From an uncultured Prevotella sp. (GTDB taxonomy: Bacteria; Bacteroidota; Bacteroidia; Bacteroidales; Bacteroidaceae), in NCBI GenBank assembly GCA_934204655.1, contig CAKPZJ010000003.1, positions 93,419-157,418 of the forward strand: 64,000 nucleotides of DNA, in the 5' to 3' direction. The notes under the pieces are model-generated. The model saw nothing but the letters and a program-made list of their open reading frames with translations, did not search any database and had not been told where the DNA came from. The translations under genes were made by a program, and so were the position numbers. This document shows, piece by piece, positions 44,873 through 55,009 of the stretch. Numbering within the stretch: position 1 is the stretch's first letter; the number at the start of each line of letters is the position of its first letter.

Positions 44873-46642
44873 ATGAATATGAAATTACAGACATTGATTA
44901 GCAGCAGCCTGATGATAGGCTGTGCCTGTCTGAGCATGAGTTCGTGCTCGGACGATGACACCCCCGTCACTACTGGCGACGACTATAAATACGTAGGCCA
45001 GAGTATCGGCAACTTTGACAAGAGCGAGTGGTACCCCGGCGGCGAGCTCGGCACCACTGACAACGTGGGCGCCAAGTGCTACGAGGACGAGGCTCCTGCC
45101 GTGACCCAGCAGGGTCTGAGCAATGAGTTCAAGCACGGCGAGATGTTCTTCGAGCGCAACTTCAACGGCAGTACCAAGCCCTTTGCTGGCCTCGGCCCGG
45201 CCTCGGTACGCAAGTCGTGTATGGACTGCCATCCCGGCTACGGCCATGGCAAGTGGCAGAACAAGTACACAGCCACCAACGGCAACGGTTACCTGCTTGT
45301 GGCATATCATCCCGTTGACGGTGCCAACAGCAACGACGGCCCCTACAACAAACAGGTCACCGGCATGCCGCAGACACAGGCTACATCGCCTTTCCTGCCA
45401 CCTATTGAGGAGAGCGGCATACACATAACCTGGCCCGAGGTGGCCTCCATGCCCAGCGGACTGCCCATGAAGTTCCCCGACGGTACTCCCTACTCGCTGC
45501 AGTACCCCGTGGTGACCATAGACGATGATGCCTTCCATACCAATCCCAAACCCAAGAACCTGGCATTCCGCTTAGAGTCGACCATCGGCATCATTGGCAC
45601 CGGACTCATAGACGCTATAGACGAGCAGGACATCATAGACCAGTACAAGGAGGAGGCTGCCTCACTGAAGAAAGCCGGCCTTGACGTAAGTGAGTACCTG
45701 AACCCTCAGTTCTGGGACAGCAGCAAAGGCGATATGGCCGAAGGCGCGTTCTACTCATTCTCTGTGGCTGGCCGGCTAGCCGATGGCAGCTACCCCACCA
45801 CTCGTCCGTTTACCCAGACCGACGGCTCGGTCAAGGAGGTACCTGCCATGCTGAAGCGATACACCTATGCGCTGACACGTGCCACCCTGCAGGACGGCCC
45901 CGGTGCCAATGCCATCTGGAACATAACCAACGTGACCCGCAGCGACCGCCCCAAGCTGTACACCACTACGGCCTGGGCCACCGCCATGTCCGAGGAACCC
46001 AGCGTGATAGCCAAGATACGCGCCGACCACACCTCGCCCTACTGGGCTGATACCGATGAGAAGATAGCCGAGAAGGTTAAATATCTGCTGGATCCCAGTA
46101 CCAACCAGCTGAACAACAAGTATGGTACCTTTGCACCCGAAATGACCGACAACGACTACTATGACTTCATGGTATGGCACCGCGGTCTGGCCATCCCACG
46201 TGCCCGTAACCTGAATGACCCCGAGGTGCAGCTTGGCAAGAAGGTATTCATGCAGATAGGCTGTACCCAGTGTCACCGTCCATCCTGGAACACTGGCAAA
46301 GACAACTACTGGACATCTGACAACATCAAGGGCAAAGCCCTGCCACGCTACGCCAACCAGAAGATATATCCCTACTCCGACTTTGTACAGCACAAGCTGT
46401 ATATGGAGAATGATATACACAACTCCTGGTGTCGCACCACCCCGCTCTGGGGTCGCGGCCTGTCTACCATCAACACCGGACGCGGCGACCGCCTGCACGA
46501 CTGTCGCGCACGCAACGAGATAGAGGCTATCATGTGGCACGGCTACAGCAAGAAGAGCCACGCCTACAACGCTGCGGTCAAGTTCTACAACCTGAGCACT
46601 CGCGAGCGCAACGCCGTAGTCAAATTCTTGCAGTCTATATAA
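44873..46642 (+). CDS. Di-heme oxidoreductase (DHOR/CxxCH) lipoprotein
   Basis: A c-type cytochrome of the di-heme family related to MauG/cytochrome c peroxidases, often found with imelysin genes. The 589-residue protein has a lipobox (SMSSC25) and two covalent heme sites: CMDCH at 116-120 and CTQCH at about 464-468. His residues near HPGYGHGKW and the late MWHGYSKKSHAYNAAVKF segment could ligate the hemes. The start ATG at 44873 (or 44879) begins the signal peptide; upstream frame covers the hairpin. Electron partner and substrate are unknown. Confidence 0.87.
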   Translation: MNMKLQTLISSSLMIGCACLSMSSCSDDDTPVTTGDDYKYVGQSIGNFDKSEWYPGGELGTTDNVGAKCYEDEAPAVTQQGLSNEFKHGEMFFERNFNGSTKPFAGLGPASVRKSCMDCHPGYGHGKWQNKYTATNGNGYLLVAYHPVDGANSNDGPYNKQVTGMPQTQATSPFLPPIEESGIHITWPEVASMPSGLPMKFPDGTPYSLQYPVVTIDDDAFHTNPKPKNLAFRLESTIGIIGTGLIDAIDEQDIIDQYKEEAASLKKAGLDVSEYLNPQFWDSSKGDMAEGAFYSFSVAGRLADGSYPTTRPFTQTDGSVKEVPAMLKRYTYALTRATLQDGPGANAIWNITNVTRSDRPKLYTTTAWATAMSEEPSVIAKIRADHTSPYWADTDEKIAEKVKYLLDPSTNQLNNKYGTFAPEMTDNDYYDFMVWHRGLAIPRARNLNDPEVQLGKKVFMQIGCTQCHRPSWNTGKDNYWTSDNIKGKALPRYANQKIYPYSDFVQHKLYMENDIHNSWCRTTPLWGRGLSTINTGRGDRLHDCRARNEIEAIMWHGYSKKSHAYNAAVKFYNLSTRERNAVVKFLQSI

Positions 46643-46653
46643 TCGACCTATCC

Positions 46654-46706
46654 GACACTGCCATGGGCCGGCCTCCCGAAAGGGTAAGGACGGGCATGGC
46701 AGTGTC
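46654..46706 (+). other. Second intercistronic hairpin, DHOR-CcsBA
   Basis: A 12-bp perfect stem GACACTGCCATG/CATGGCAGTGTC with a structured 29-nt loop, between the stop of the DHOR gene and the CcsBA start. No T-run follows. Confidence 0.7.
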
Positions 46707-46723
46707 TATACATTATTATATAT

Positions 46724-48919
46724 ATGACACGACACCTACTCTACACCCTCTACATAGCCGTTACAGTAGTGATGGCCATAGCCACTGTGGTAGCCACCTG
46801 CAAGGGACAGGACTACGCCGCAGCGACCATCTACTCAGCAGGCTGGTTCACCATACTGTGGGCCGCGCTTGCCGTCATAGCCGTGATATGGATTATCAGA
46901 CGGCACATGCGTAGATGGTCGCTGCTGTGTATGCACGCCTCGCTGCTGCTGATACTGGCCGGGGCACTGCTTACGCATCTGACGGCTCGCAAGGGCACCA
47001 TACACCTGCGCCGGGGAGTGGCCACCACGGAGTGGCAGTGTGACGCGGCCAAGGGGGGAAGCACTCCCACGCAGCTGCCGTTCGCCTTGACACTGACAGG
47101 GTTCAACGTGGTGTACGACGCGGGTACACAGACGGAGGCCGACTACCAGTCGGCCATCACCGTGACCGACCATGGCAAGCTCGAGCAGGCTGCCATATCC
47201 ATGAACCATGTGCTGAGACACAGGGGGTACTGGTTCTACCAGACAGCGTACGACGAGGACCGGCTGGGCAGTACGCTGACCATAAACGCCGACCCATACG
47301 GCATACCCGTGACCTACGCGGGCTACATACTGCTGGCCCTGTCGCTCGTAGGGATGCTGGCCGACCCGCGCGGAACCTTTCGCCAGTTACTGCGCAACGA
47401 CAGGCTGCGCCGCGGACTGCTGGGCGTGGCATTGTTAGCCACCAGTCTGACCCAGGCCACGGCTGCGCCATCGCTACCCAAGGCCACGGCCGAGCGCATG
47501 GGCCGCCTGTGTGTACTATACAATGGCCGTATATGTACGCTGCAGACCTATGCGATAGACTTTACCCGTAAGATATACGGCCGCGACAGCTACCAGGGGC
47601 TTACTGCTGAACAGGTGCTGTGCGGATGGATATTCTGGGGCGACGACTGGAGCTACGAGAAGTTTATCCGCGTCAAGGATGGGGCGCTGAGCAACCAGCT
47701 GAAGTTAGCTGACTACATGTCGCTCAAGGGTTTCTTCACCTACGAGAGCAGTCGCTACATCCTGGGGCCCTACATCCAACAGTACTACGACGGCAACCAT
47801 GGCAAGCTGTACAAACAGGCTGCCGACGTAGACGAACGCATACAACTCATCATGGAGCTGCGCCACGGCAGTTCGCTGCGGCTGTTTCCGCAGACCGTAG
47901 GGGGCACTACCCGCTGGCTGGCACCCATGGATGCGCTGCCACGGGGTACTGCGGCAGCCGACAGTCTGTACATACGCAACGTATTCGGCGTGCTGTACGA
48001 GTACGCGCTGGCCGGACGCTATGCCGACATGGACAGGGTGATAGACAAGATGGCCAAGTACCAGACGCTGCATGCCGGCACCACGCTGCCCACGACCACC
48101 CAACGGCAGGCAGAGGCCCTATACAACCGGGTAGATATCACCAAGATACTGTTCATGGCATGCCTGACACTGGGCCTGGTGCTCATGGTGGCCATCGTGG
48201 TGAGGATGGTGAGCGGCAGAAAGACGGGGCGCCTGTTTGGCGTGGCCTATGCCCTGGCGATAGTATTCCTGTTGCTGCTCACGGCCCGCATAGCCCTGCG
48301 ATGGCTGATAGGGGGCACCATACCGCTGGCCAACGGCTACGAGACCATGCTGGCGCTGGCCTGGGCCATCCTGCTGATAGCCACGGTGAGCGCGCGGCGG
48401 TGGCATATCATGTTGCCCTTCGGGCTGATACTGGGCGGCTTTTTCCTGTTAGTGAGCCATATCGGCGAGATGGACCCCAACATCACCCCGACGATGCCGG
48501 TACTGCGGTCGCCACTGCTTAGCCTGCACGTGTCGGTCATCATGCTGGCCTACGCCCTGCTGTCCATCAGTTTTCTATGCTCGGTAACGGCCCTCATCGT
48601 TCGCCGACAGGCCCTGCAGTCACTTATGCTGCTCAGCCAGCTCATGCTCTACCCCGCCATTGCCACCCTGGCCATAGGCATATTCATTGGCGCCGTGTGG
48701 GCCAACGTGTCGTGGGGAAGTTACTGGAGCTGGGACCCCAAGGAGGTCTGGGCGCTCATCACACTGATGGTCTACGCCGTGCCCATGCACCGGGGGACGG
48801 TCAAGGCCATGGCCCGACCCGTGGTGTACCATATATATATGGTGGGCGCCTTCGGGGTATTGCTGATGACCTACTTCGGGGTTAACTATCTGATGACGGG
48901 CATGCACTCGTACTACTAA
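46724..48919 (+). CDS. ccsA: CcsBA-type cytochrome c heme-lyase (ResB-CcsA fusion)
   Basis: System II cytochrome c synthetase that exports heme and attaches it to CxxCH motifs. The 731-residue protein has N-terminal ResB-like membrane segments (about 5-25, 37-58, 65-85), an extracytoplasmic region to about 205, further membrane segments, and a C-terminal CcsA half. That half contains the tryptophan-rich WWD motif WGSYWSWDPKEVWALIT and flanking His residues (LSLHVSV; VVYHIYM) expected to bind heme. It is the last gene of the four-gene unit and probably matures the di-heme lipoprotein upstream. Confidence 0.9.
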   Translation: MTRHLLYTLYIAVTVVMAIATVVATCKGQDYAAATIYSAGWFTILWAALAVIAVIWIIRRHMRRWSLLCMHASLLLILAGALLTHLTARKGTIHLRRGVATTEWQCDAAKGGSTPTQLPFALTLTGFNVVYDAGTQTEADYQSAITVTDHGKLEQAAISMNHVLRHRGYWFYQTAYDEDRLGSTLTINADPYGIPVTYAGYILLALSLVGMLADPRGTFRQLLRNDRLRRGLLGVALLATSLTQATAAPSLPKATAERMGRLCVLYNGRICTLQTYAIDFTRKIYGRDSYQGLTAEQVLCGWIFWGDDWSYEKFIRVKDGALSNQLKLADYMSLKGFFTYESSRYILGPYIQQYYDGNHGKLYKQAADVDERIQLIMELRHGSSLRLFPQTVGGTTRWLAPMDALPRGTAAADSLYIRNVFGVLYEYALAGRYADMDRVIDKMAKYQTLHAGTTLPTTTQRQAEALYNRVDITKILFMACLTLGLVLMVAIVVRMVSGRKTGRLFGVAYALAIVFLLLLTARIALRWLIGGTIPLANGYETMLALAWAILLIATVSARRWHIMLPFGLILGGFFLLVSHIGEMDPNITPTMPVLRSPLLSLHVSVIMLAYALLSISFLCSVTALIVRRQALQSLMLLSQLMLYPAIATLAIGIFIGAVWANVSWGSYWSWDPKEVWALITLMVYAVPMHRGTVKAMARPVVYHIYMVGAFGVLLMTYFGVNYLMTGMHSYY

Positions 48920-48982
48920 CCCGAGGCTGACAGCCGCCGGCCATGAGGCTGCAGCCATCAGAACCATCAAATTATTTAATCG

Positions 48983-49009
48983 GCGTGCCACAGGTTGGCA
49001 CGCTTTTTG
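48983..49009 (+). terminator. Terminator of the porin-CcsBA unit
   Basis: An 8-bp stem GCGTGCCA/TGGCACGC, 5-nt loop, then TTTTTG. The TTTTTG and following bases may also serve the htpG promoter 40 bp downstream. Confidence 0.8.
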
Positions 49010-49047
49010 TTATAGTGTTAGCAGATATAACTAAAACTATACTAATT

Positions 49048-51096
49048 ATGCAAAAAGGTAATATAGGTGTAACGACAGAGAACATCTTTCCTGTCATCAA
49101 GAAGTTCCTTTACTCAGACCATGAGATATTTCTGCGTGAGATGGTGTCCAATGCAGTTGACGCCACGCAAAAGCTGAAGACCCTGACCGCTCAGGGCGAC
49201 TTCAAGGGTGAACTGGGCGACCTGACGGTACACGTGACGCTCGGAAAAGACACCCTGACCATCAGCGACAGGGGCATTGGCATGACCGGAGATGAAGTGG
49301 ACCGGTACATTAACCAGATAGCGTTCTCGGGAGTCAACGACTTCATGGAGAAGTACAAGGATAAGGCCAACGCCATCATCGGCCACTTCGGCCTGGGCTT
49401 CTACTCGGCCTTCATGGTAAGCAAGAAGGTGGAGATAATAACCAAGAGCTACAAAGAAGGGGCCAAGGCCGTGAAGTGGAGCTGCGATGGCAGTCCTTCG
49501 TACACCCTGGAGGAGACCGAGAAGGCCGACCGTGGTACCGACATCATCCTGCACATAGACGACGACTGCAAAGAGTTCCTGGAGAAGGCCCGCATCGAGG
49601 CCCTGCTCAACAAGTACTGCAAGTTCTTGGCTGTCCCCATCGCCTTTGGCAAGAAGACGGAGTGGAAAGACGGCAAGCAGGTGGAAACTGATGAGGACAA
49701 CATCATCAACGACGTGGAGCCGCTGTGGACCAAGGCTCCCAGCACGCTCAAAGACGAAGACTACAAGAGCTTCTACCGCACGCTCTACCCCATGCACGAT
49801 GAGCCGATGTTCTGGATACACCTCAACGTGGACTACCCATTCCACCTGACAGGTATCCTGTACTTCCCGCGCATCAAGAGCAACATCGAGCTGCAGCGCA
49901 ACAAGATACAGCTGTACTGCAACCAGGTATTCGTGACCGACCAGGTCGAGGGCATCGTCCCCGACTTCCTCACGCTACTCCACGGTGTCATCGACTCGCC
50001 CGACATACCACTCAACGTGAGCCGTAGCTATCTGCAGAGCGACGCCAACGTGAAGAAGATTTCCACGTACATCACCAAGAAGGTGGCCGACCGTCTGCAG
50101 AGCCTCTTCAAGGAAGACCGCAAAGCCTTTGAGGAGAAGTGGGACAACCTGAAGCTCTTCATCAACTACGGCATGCTCTCGCAGGAGGACTTCTACAACC
50201 GCGCCAAGGACTTCGTACTGTTCAAGGACGTTGATGGCAAGTACTTCACTCAAGAAGAGTATCAGAAGCTCATCAAGGACAACCAGACCGACAAGGATGG
50301 CAACCTGGTATATCTCTACGCTAACAACGCCACCGAGCAATACGCTTATATCGAGGCTGCTAAGGCCAAGGGCTACAGCGTACTGCTGCTGGACGGCGAC
50401 CTGGACACACCAGTAGTGTCGCTATTGGAGCAGAAGACGGAGAAAACACGGTTCACCCGTGTTGACGCCGACATCGTGGACCGTCTGATAGTAAAGGACG
50501 ACGCCAAGAAGAGCGACCTAAGCGAGGAGGAGAGCGACAAACTGACCGAGGTGTTCCGCTCGCAGCTGCCCAAGATAGACAAGGCAGAATTTACGGTAGA
50601 CGTGCTGCCGCTGGGAGAGACCGGTCAGCCCGTAACCATCACTCAGAACGAGTACATGCGCCGTATGAAGGACATCAGCAAGTACCAACAGGGCATGAGT
50701 TTCTATGCTCAGATGCCCGACTCGTACTCTTTCGTACTCAATACGGACCATCCACTGGTCAAGAAAGTACTCGAGAGCACAGACAAGGCCACCGACGAGG
50801 CGCTGAAGCCTGTGCTGAGCGAGCTGCGGGGACAGGAGGCTCGTCTGGCAGCCCTGAACCAGAGCCAGAAGGACAAGAAGCCCGAGGAAATAACCCAGGA
50901 GGAGAAAGACGACAAGGCCAATACGCTGAAGGCCATAGCCGATGAGCGCACCAAGAAGACTCAGATACTGAGCGAGTACGCTGCCGGCAACGACATCATC
51001 CATCAGCTCATTGACCTGGCACTGCTCCAGAACGGTATGCTCAAGGGCCAGCGTCTGAGCGACTTCCTCAAGCGCTCGGTTAGCCTGATTAAGTAA
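49048..51096 (+). CDS. htpG: Molecular chaperone HtpG (Hsp90)
   Basis: A cytoplasmic ATP-dependent chaperone. The 682-residue protein has the GHKL ATPase domain (FLREMVSNAVDATQKL, DRGIGMTGDEV, GHFGLGFYSAFMV), the middle domain (LYFPRIKSNIELQRNKIQLYCNQVFV) and a C-terminal dimerisation domain with a charged Lys/Glu insert near residues 605-630. The ATG at 49048 gives the standard MQKGNIGVTTENIF start. It is a single-gene unit between a terminator and the second MITE-like element. Confidence 0.96.
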   Translation: MQKGNIGVTTENIFPVIKKFLYSDHEIFLREMVSNAVDATQKLKTLTAQGDFKGELGDLTVHVTLGKDTLTISDRGIGMTGDEVDRYINQIAFSGVNDFMEKYKDKANAIIGHFGLGFYSAFMVSKKVEIITKSYKEGAKAVKWSCDGSPSYTLEETEKADRGTDIILHIDDDCKEFLEKARIEALLNKYCKFLAVPIAFGKKTEWKDGKQVETDEDNIINDVEPLWTKAPSTLKDEDYKSFYRTLYPMHDEPMFWIHLNVDYPFHLTGILYFPRIKSNIELQRNKIQLYCNQVFVTDQVEGIVPDFLTLLHGVIDSPDIPLNVSRSYLQSDANVKKISTYITKKVADRLQSLFKEDRKAFEEKWDNLKLFINYGMLSQEDFYNRAKDFVLFKDVDGKYFTQEEYQKLIKDNQTDKDGNLVYLYANNATEQYAYIEAAKAKGYSVLLLDGDLDTPVVSLLEQKTEKTRFTRVDADIVDRLIVKDDAKKSDLSEEESDKLTEVFRSQLPKIDKAEFTVDVLPLGETGQPVTITQNEYMRRMKDISKYQQGMSFYAQMPDSYSFVLNTDHPLVKKVLESTDKATDEALKPVLSELRGQEARLAALNQSQKDKKPEEITQEEKDDKANTLKAIADERTKKTQILSEYAAGNDIIHQLIDLALLQNGMLKGQRLSDFLKRSVSLIK

Positions 51097-51199
51097 CGAC
51101 AAGCACATAAATGAATGTAATACAGATGGTGCAGCTCACTACGGTGGGCAGCACCATTTTTTTTGTGTCTACCCACAGTTCCAGCCGTTGCCACCACCA

Positions 51200-51463
51200 G
51201 AAGAAAAGTAAAAGGGAAGAGAAGTAAAAAGGTAAAAAGCACAGGAATGGAGAACCACTCCGTAATGGCGGAAAATATCACCCTTCTTGTGGAGACCTAC
51301 CTTTACGTTTCCCGGAGCCGTCTTTAGCAAGCTGAGAGCCGTCATTAGAAACGTAAAGACCGGTCTTTTCATTTTCTACGGTGCCTACCGTGACATAGCA
51401 AGCAAGTGACAGCACTCTGGCAGCGCTTTTTACCTTTTTAGCCTTTTGCTTTTTTATTTTCCA
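51200..51463. repeat. MITE-like intergenic element, copy B (inverted relative to copy A)
   Basis: The 570-bp gap between htpG and the GT117 gene holds no gene. An element with AGTAAAAAGGTAAAAAGC at the left and the inverse TTTTTACCTTTTTAGCC at the right encloses a core at 51291-51375. That core, reverse-complemented, matches copy A over about 85 bp, including the palindrome AAAGACCGGTCTTT (51355-51368) and two GAGCCGTCWTTAG units. The outer parts between core and ends are not similar in the two copies. Confidence 0.75.
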
Positions 51464-51553
51464 AAGCGGTACCGCAGATGCTAAAAACGGATAAAAAAAT
51501 GAGCCGCGGCATCAATTCATGTAGGTTTAAGGCGTTTTCTCGCATAAAAACAG

Positions 51554-51561
51554 TAACTTTG
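51554..51561 (+). promoter_or_regulatory. -7 box (TAACTTTG) of the GT117 gene
   Basis: TAACTTTGCAG, about 105 bp upstream of the start codon, just outside copy B of the MITE-like element. Confidence 0.6.
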
Positions 51562-51667
51562 CAGTTATGTATGTCCCTATGGTACTGGCAGGGACAGCAG
51601 TGCCTATCAGGGTGAGCCTGACGGCACTAACCGATACTGATAACATAATTATTACAAATAACATACA

Positions 51668-54600
51668 ATGAAACAGTACAGATTAGTAGACAACGTACTC
51701 GGATGGGTTGCCTTCCTGGTAGCCGCTTTCGTCTATTGCTCTACCATTGAACCAACAGCCTCGTTCTGGGACTGTCCTGAGTTTATCACTACAGGGTACA
51801 AGCTGGAGATAGGCCACCCGCCCGGGGCCCCCTTCTTCATGCTCACGGCCAATCTTTTCACCCACTTTGTAAGCGACCCGTCGATGGTGGCCCGCATGGT
51901 CAACACGATGAGTGCCCTGCTCAGTGCCGTAACCATCATGTTCCTGTTCTGGACCATCACGCACCTTACGCGCAAGCTGGTGATAAAGACCTGGGACGAA
52001 CTGACCACCTCTAAGCTGATAGCCATCGAGGCATCGGGCCTGGTGGGCGCGCTGATATACACCTTCAGCGACACATTCTGGTTCTCGGCTGTCGAGGGCG
52101 AGGTCTACGCTTACTCATCGGCCTTTACGGCCATCGTGTTCTGGCTCATCCTCAAGTGGGAAGACCACGCTGACGAGCCCCACTCGGACCGCTGGCTGGT
52201 ACTCATTACCTATATGACCGGACTGAGTATCGGCGTACACCTGCTCAACCTGCTGTGTATTCCCGCCATAGTCCTGGTGTTCTGCTACCGCAAGTTCCCC
52301 AACATGGAGCTCAAGGGTTCTATCATCGCACTGCTCATCTCGTTTGTGCTGGTGGCAGCCGTGCTCTACGGCGTGGTTCCGGGCATCATCACGGTGGGCG
52401 GATGGTTTGAGCTGCTGTTCGTCAATGTACTGGGATGCCCCTTCAACACAGGTGAGATAATCTACATCATCCTGCTGATAGCCACCGTGATATGGGCCAT
52501 CTACGAGACCTATACCGACAAGAGCTTTAAGCGTCAGAACGTGGCTTTCCTGCTGTCGGTGGCCTTGCTGGGCATACCCTTCTACGGCTATGGCATCCAG
52601 GCTGCCATCACGGGCATCGTGGTGCTGGCCATCCTGGCCTTCGTGCTCAACTACAAACGCGTGGTGAAAAGCAAGAAAGTGGCGTTGGTATCATCGCGCA
52701 TCAAGAACACGGCCCTGCTGTGTATGCTGATGCTGATGATAGGCTACTCGAGCTACGCGCTCATCGTGATACGCTCGGCAGCCAATCCGCCTATGGACCA
52801 GAACTCGCCCGAGGACATCTTTACCTTAGGTAACTACCTGAGCCGCGACCAGTATGGCGACCGCCCGCTCTTCTACGGCCAGGCTTACACCTCGCAGGTG
52901 GCCCTGGACGAGCAGAACGGCATGTGCGTGCCCCGTATGCAGAAGGGCGCACCCATCTACAGCCGCAAGGAGAAGAGTTCTAAGGACGAGAAAGACTCGT
53001 ACTTCATCGTAAACACCAAGGATAAGTATCTCTACGCGCAGAACATGTACTTCCCACGTATGTACGACGGCGCCCATGCCCAGGAGTATGAGGACTGGAT
53101 GGGGGGCGTTGACGGCCGCGAGGTAAGTTATGACCGCTGTGGTGAGCCCATGACCGTTAAGGTGCCTACTCAGTGGGAGAATTTGCGCTTCTTCTTCTCC
53201 TACCAGTGTAACTTTATGTACTGGCGTTATTTTATGTGGAATTTCGCCGGCCGTCAGAACGACGTGCAGGGCCATGGTGCCCTGGAGAAGGGCAACTGGA
53301 TTACCGGCTTCAAGTGGTTTGACAACTGGCGCCTGGGCGACCAGGACAAGTTGCCCGATGAGCTGAAGAGCAACAAGGGCCACAACGTATTCTACTGCCT
53401 ACCACTGCTGCTGGGCCTGATAGGACTGTTCTGGCAGTGGTCGCGAGGCCGTCGGGGCATCCGCCAGTTCTGGGTGGTAGCCTTCCTGTTCTTCATGACA
53501 GGTCTGGCCATCGTTATCTATCTGAACCAGACACCTGGCCAGCCACGCGAGCGCGACTATGCATACGCCGGCTCATTCTATGCCTTCGCCATCTGGTGCG
53601 GCATGGGTGTGGCAGCCATCATCGCCGAGATAAAGAAGCGCTTCAAGAAGGAGAATGTGGTTATCAGTGCCGTGGCCAGCATCATCTGCCTGCTGGTGCC
53701 CATCCAGATGGCCAGTCAGACCTGGGACGACCACGACCGCAGCGGCCGCTACACCTGCCGTGACTTCGGCCAAAACTACCTGATGACGCTCCAGGACAAG
53801 GGCAACCCTATCATATTTACCAATGGCGACAACGACACCTTCCCCCTGTGGTACAACCAGGATGTAGAGGGCGTGCGCACCGATGCCCGAGTATGCAACC
53901 TGAGCTATCTGGCCACCGACTGGTACATAGACCAGATGAAGAGACCCGCCTACGACTCTCCCTCACTGCCCATCACATGGCCCCGCCTGCAGTTCTGTAC
54001 CGGCACCAACGAGTATGTAGAGGTTAAGCCCGAGTTCAAGGCTCAGATACAGAAATTCTACAAGGACTACCCCGCCGAGGCCCGAAAGACGTTTGGCGAG
54101 AACCCCTATGAGGTAGCCAACGTGATGAAATACTGGGTAGAGGGTAAAGACCCGTCGATGCACGTTATCCCGACCGACACGCTCTATGTCACCATAGACA
54201 AGGAAGCCGTGAAGCGCAGTGGCATGATGATGGTGTCGGACACCATTCCTGACCGCATGGTCATATCTCTTAAGGGCAAGCGCGCCCTGTACAAGAATGA
54301 CCTGATGATGTTGGAACTTGTGGCTCACAGTCAGTGGACCAGGCCCGTATATGTGGCCATGACCGTTGGCGAGGAGAACTATATGAACCTGGGAGACAAC
54401 TTCGTACAGGAGGGACTGGCCTACCGTATCACGCCGTTTACCACCAACGCTCCGGGAGCCAAGAACTTTGACACCGAGAAGACGTATAACAACGTGATGT
54501 ACCGCTACAAGTTTGGCGGACTCGAGCAGCCAGGTCTGTATCTGGATGAGACCGTACGCCGTATGTGCTATACCCACCGACAGCTGCTGGCCACACTGGC

Positions 54601-55009
54601 CCTGAAGCTGATAGAGGAGGGAAAGATACAGAAGGCCAAGAACGTACTGGCCAAGGCGGCCAAGTTCCTGCCTACCTATAACCTGCCCATGCGTTACATA
54701 GGCGGAGGCGCCGACATTGCCAAGGCTTACGCGCTGGTAGGCGACAAGGCCAAGGCTAAGGCTACCATCGACGCCATGTGGAAGGATGCCACACAGTACA
54801 TGTCGTGGTACGTAACGCTTAACGACAAGTACTTCCCGCAGTACTATAACGAGTGTCTGACCCAGTTGTACATCATGCAGCAGGTAGCTGCCATCACCGA
54901 GTTGGTAGACAGTAAACTGGCTGCCAGTCAGATGAAACAGCTCAACATGCTCTACACTGTGTATCGCAACCGCGGTGGTATAGACCCTAATCAGGAGCAA
55001 GCCCAATGA
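51668..55009 (+). CDS. DUF2723 / GT117-family membrane glycosyltransferase
   Basis: Predicted to transfer a sugar, probably mannose, from a lipid carrier to exported proteins (O-glycosylation). The 1113-residue protein begins with the DUF2723 signature (FWDCPEF ... GHPPGAPFFML), has about 12 membrane segments in its first half with later ones near 590-700, and a large soluble C-terminal region that includes helical repeats (about 1000-1090). Length is usual for the Bacteroidetes family. It overlaps the following deacetylase gene by 4 bp (ATGA). Confidence 0.88.
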   Translation: MKQYRLVDNVLGWVAFLVAAFVYCSTIEPTASFWDCPEFITTGYKLEIGHPPGAPFFMLTANLFTHFVSDPSMVARMVNTMSALLSAVTIMFLFWTITHLTRKLVIKTWDELTTSKLIAIEASGLVGALIYTFSDTFWFSAVEGEVYAYSSAFTAIVFWLILKWEDHADEPHSDRWLVLITYMTGLSIGVHLLNLLCIPAIVLVFCYRKFPNMELKGSIIALLISFVLVAAVLYGVVPGIITVGGWFELLFVNVLGCPFNTGEIIYIILLIATVIWAIYETYTDKSFKRQNVAFLLSVALLGIPFYGYGIQAAITGIVVLAILAFVLNYKRVVKSKKVALVSSRIKNTALLCMLMLMIGYSSYALIVIRSAANPPMDQNSPEDIFTLGNYLSRDQYGDRPLFYGQAYTSQVALDEQNGMCVPRMQKGAPIYSRKEKSSKDEKDSYFIVNTKDKYLYAQNMYFPRMYDGAHAQEYEDWMGGVDGREVSYDRCGEPMTVKVPTQWENLRFFFSYQCNFMYWRYFMWNFAGRQNDVQGHGALEKGNWITGFKWFDNWRLGDQDKLPDELKSNKGHNVFYCLPLLLGLIGLFWQWSRGRRGIRQFWVVAFLFFMTGLAIVIYLNQTPGQPRERDYAYAGSFYAFAIWCGMGVAAIIAEIKKRFKKENVVISAVASIICLLVPIQMASQTWDDHDRSGRYTCRDFGQNYLMTLQDKGNPIIFTNGDNDTFPLWYNQDVEGVRTDARVCNLSYLATDWYIDQMKRPAYDSPSLPITWPRLQFCTGTNEYVEVKPEFKAQIQKFYKDYPAEARKTFGENPYEVANVMKYWVEGKDPSMHVIPTDTLYVTIDKEAVKRSGMMMVSDTIPDRMVISLKGKRALYKNDLMMLELVAHSQWTRPVYVAMTVGEENYMNLGDNFVQEGLAYRITPFTTNAPGAKNFDTEKTYNNVMYRYKFGGLEQPGLYLDETVRRMCYTHRQLLATLALKLIEEGKIQKAKNVLAKAAKFLPTYNLPMRYIGGGADIAKAYALVGDKAKAKATIDAMWKDATQYMSWYVTLNDKYFPQYYNECLTQLYIMQQVAAITELVDSKLAASQMKQLNMLYTVYRNRGGIDPNQEQAQ

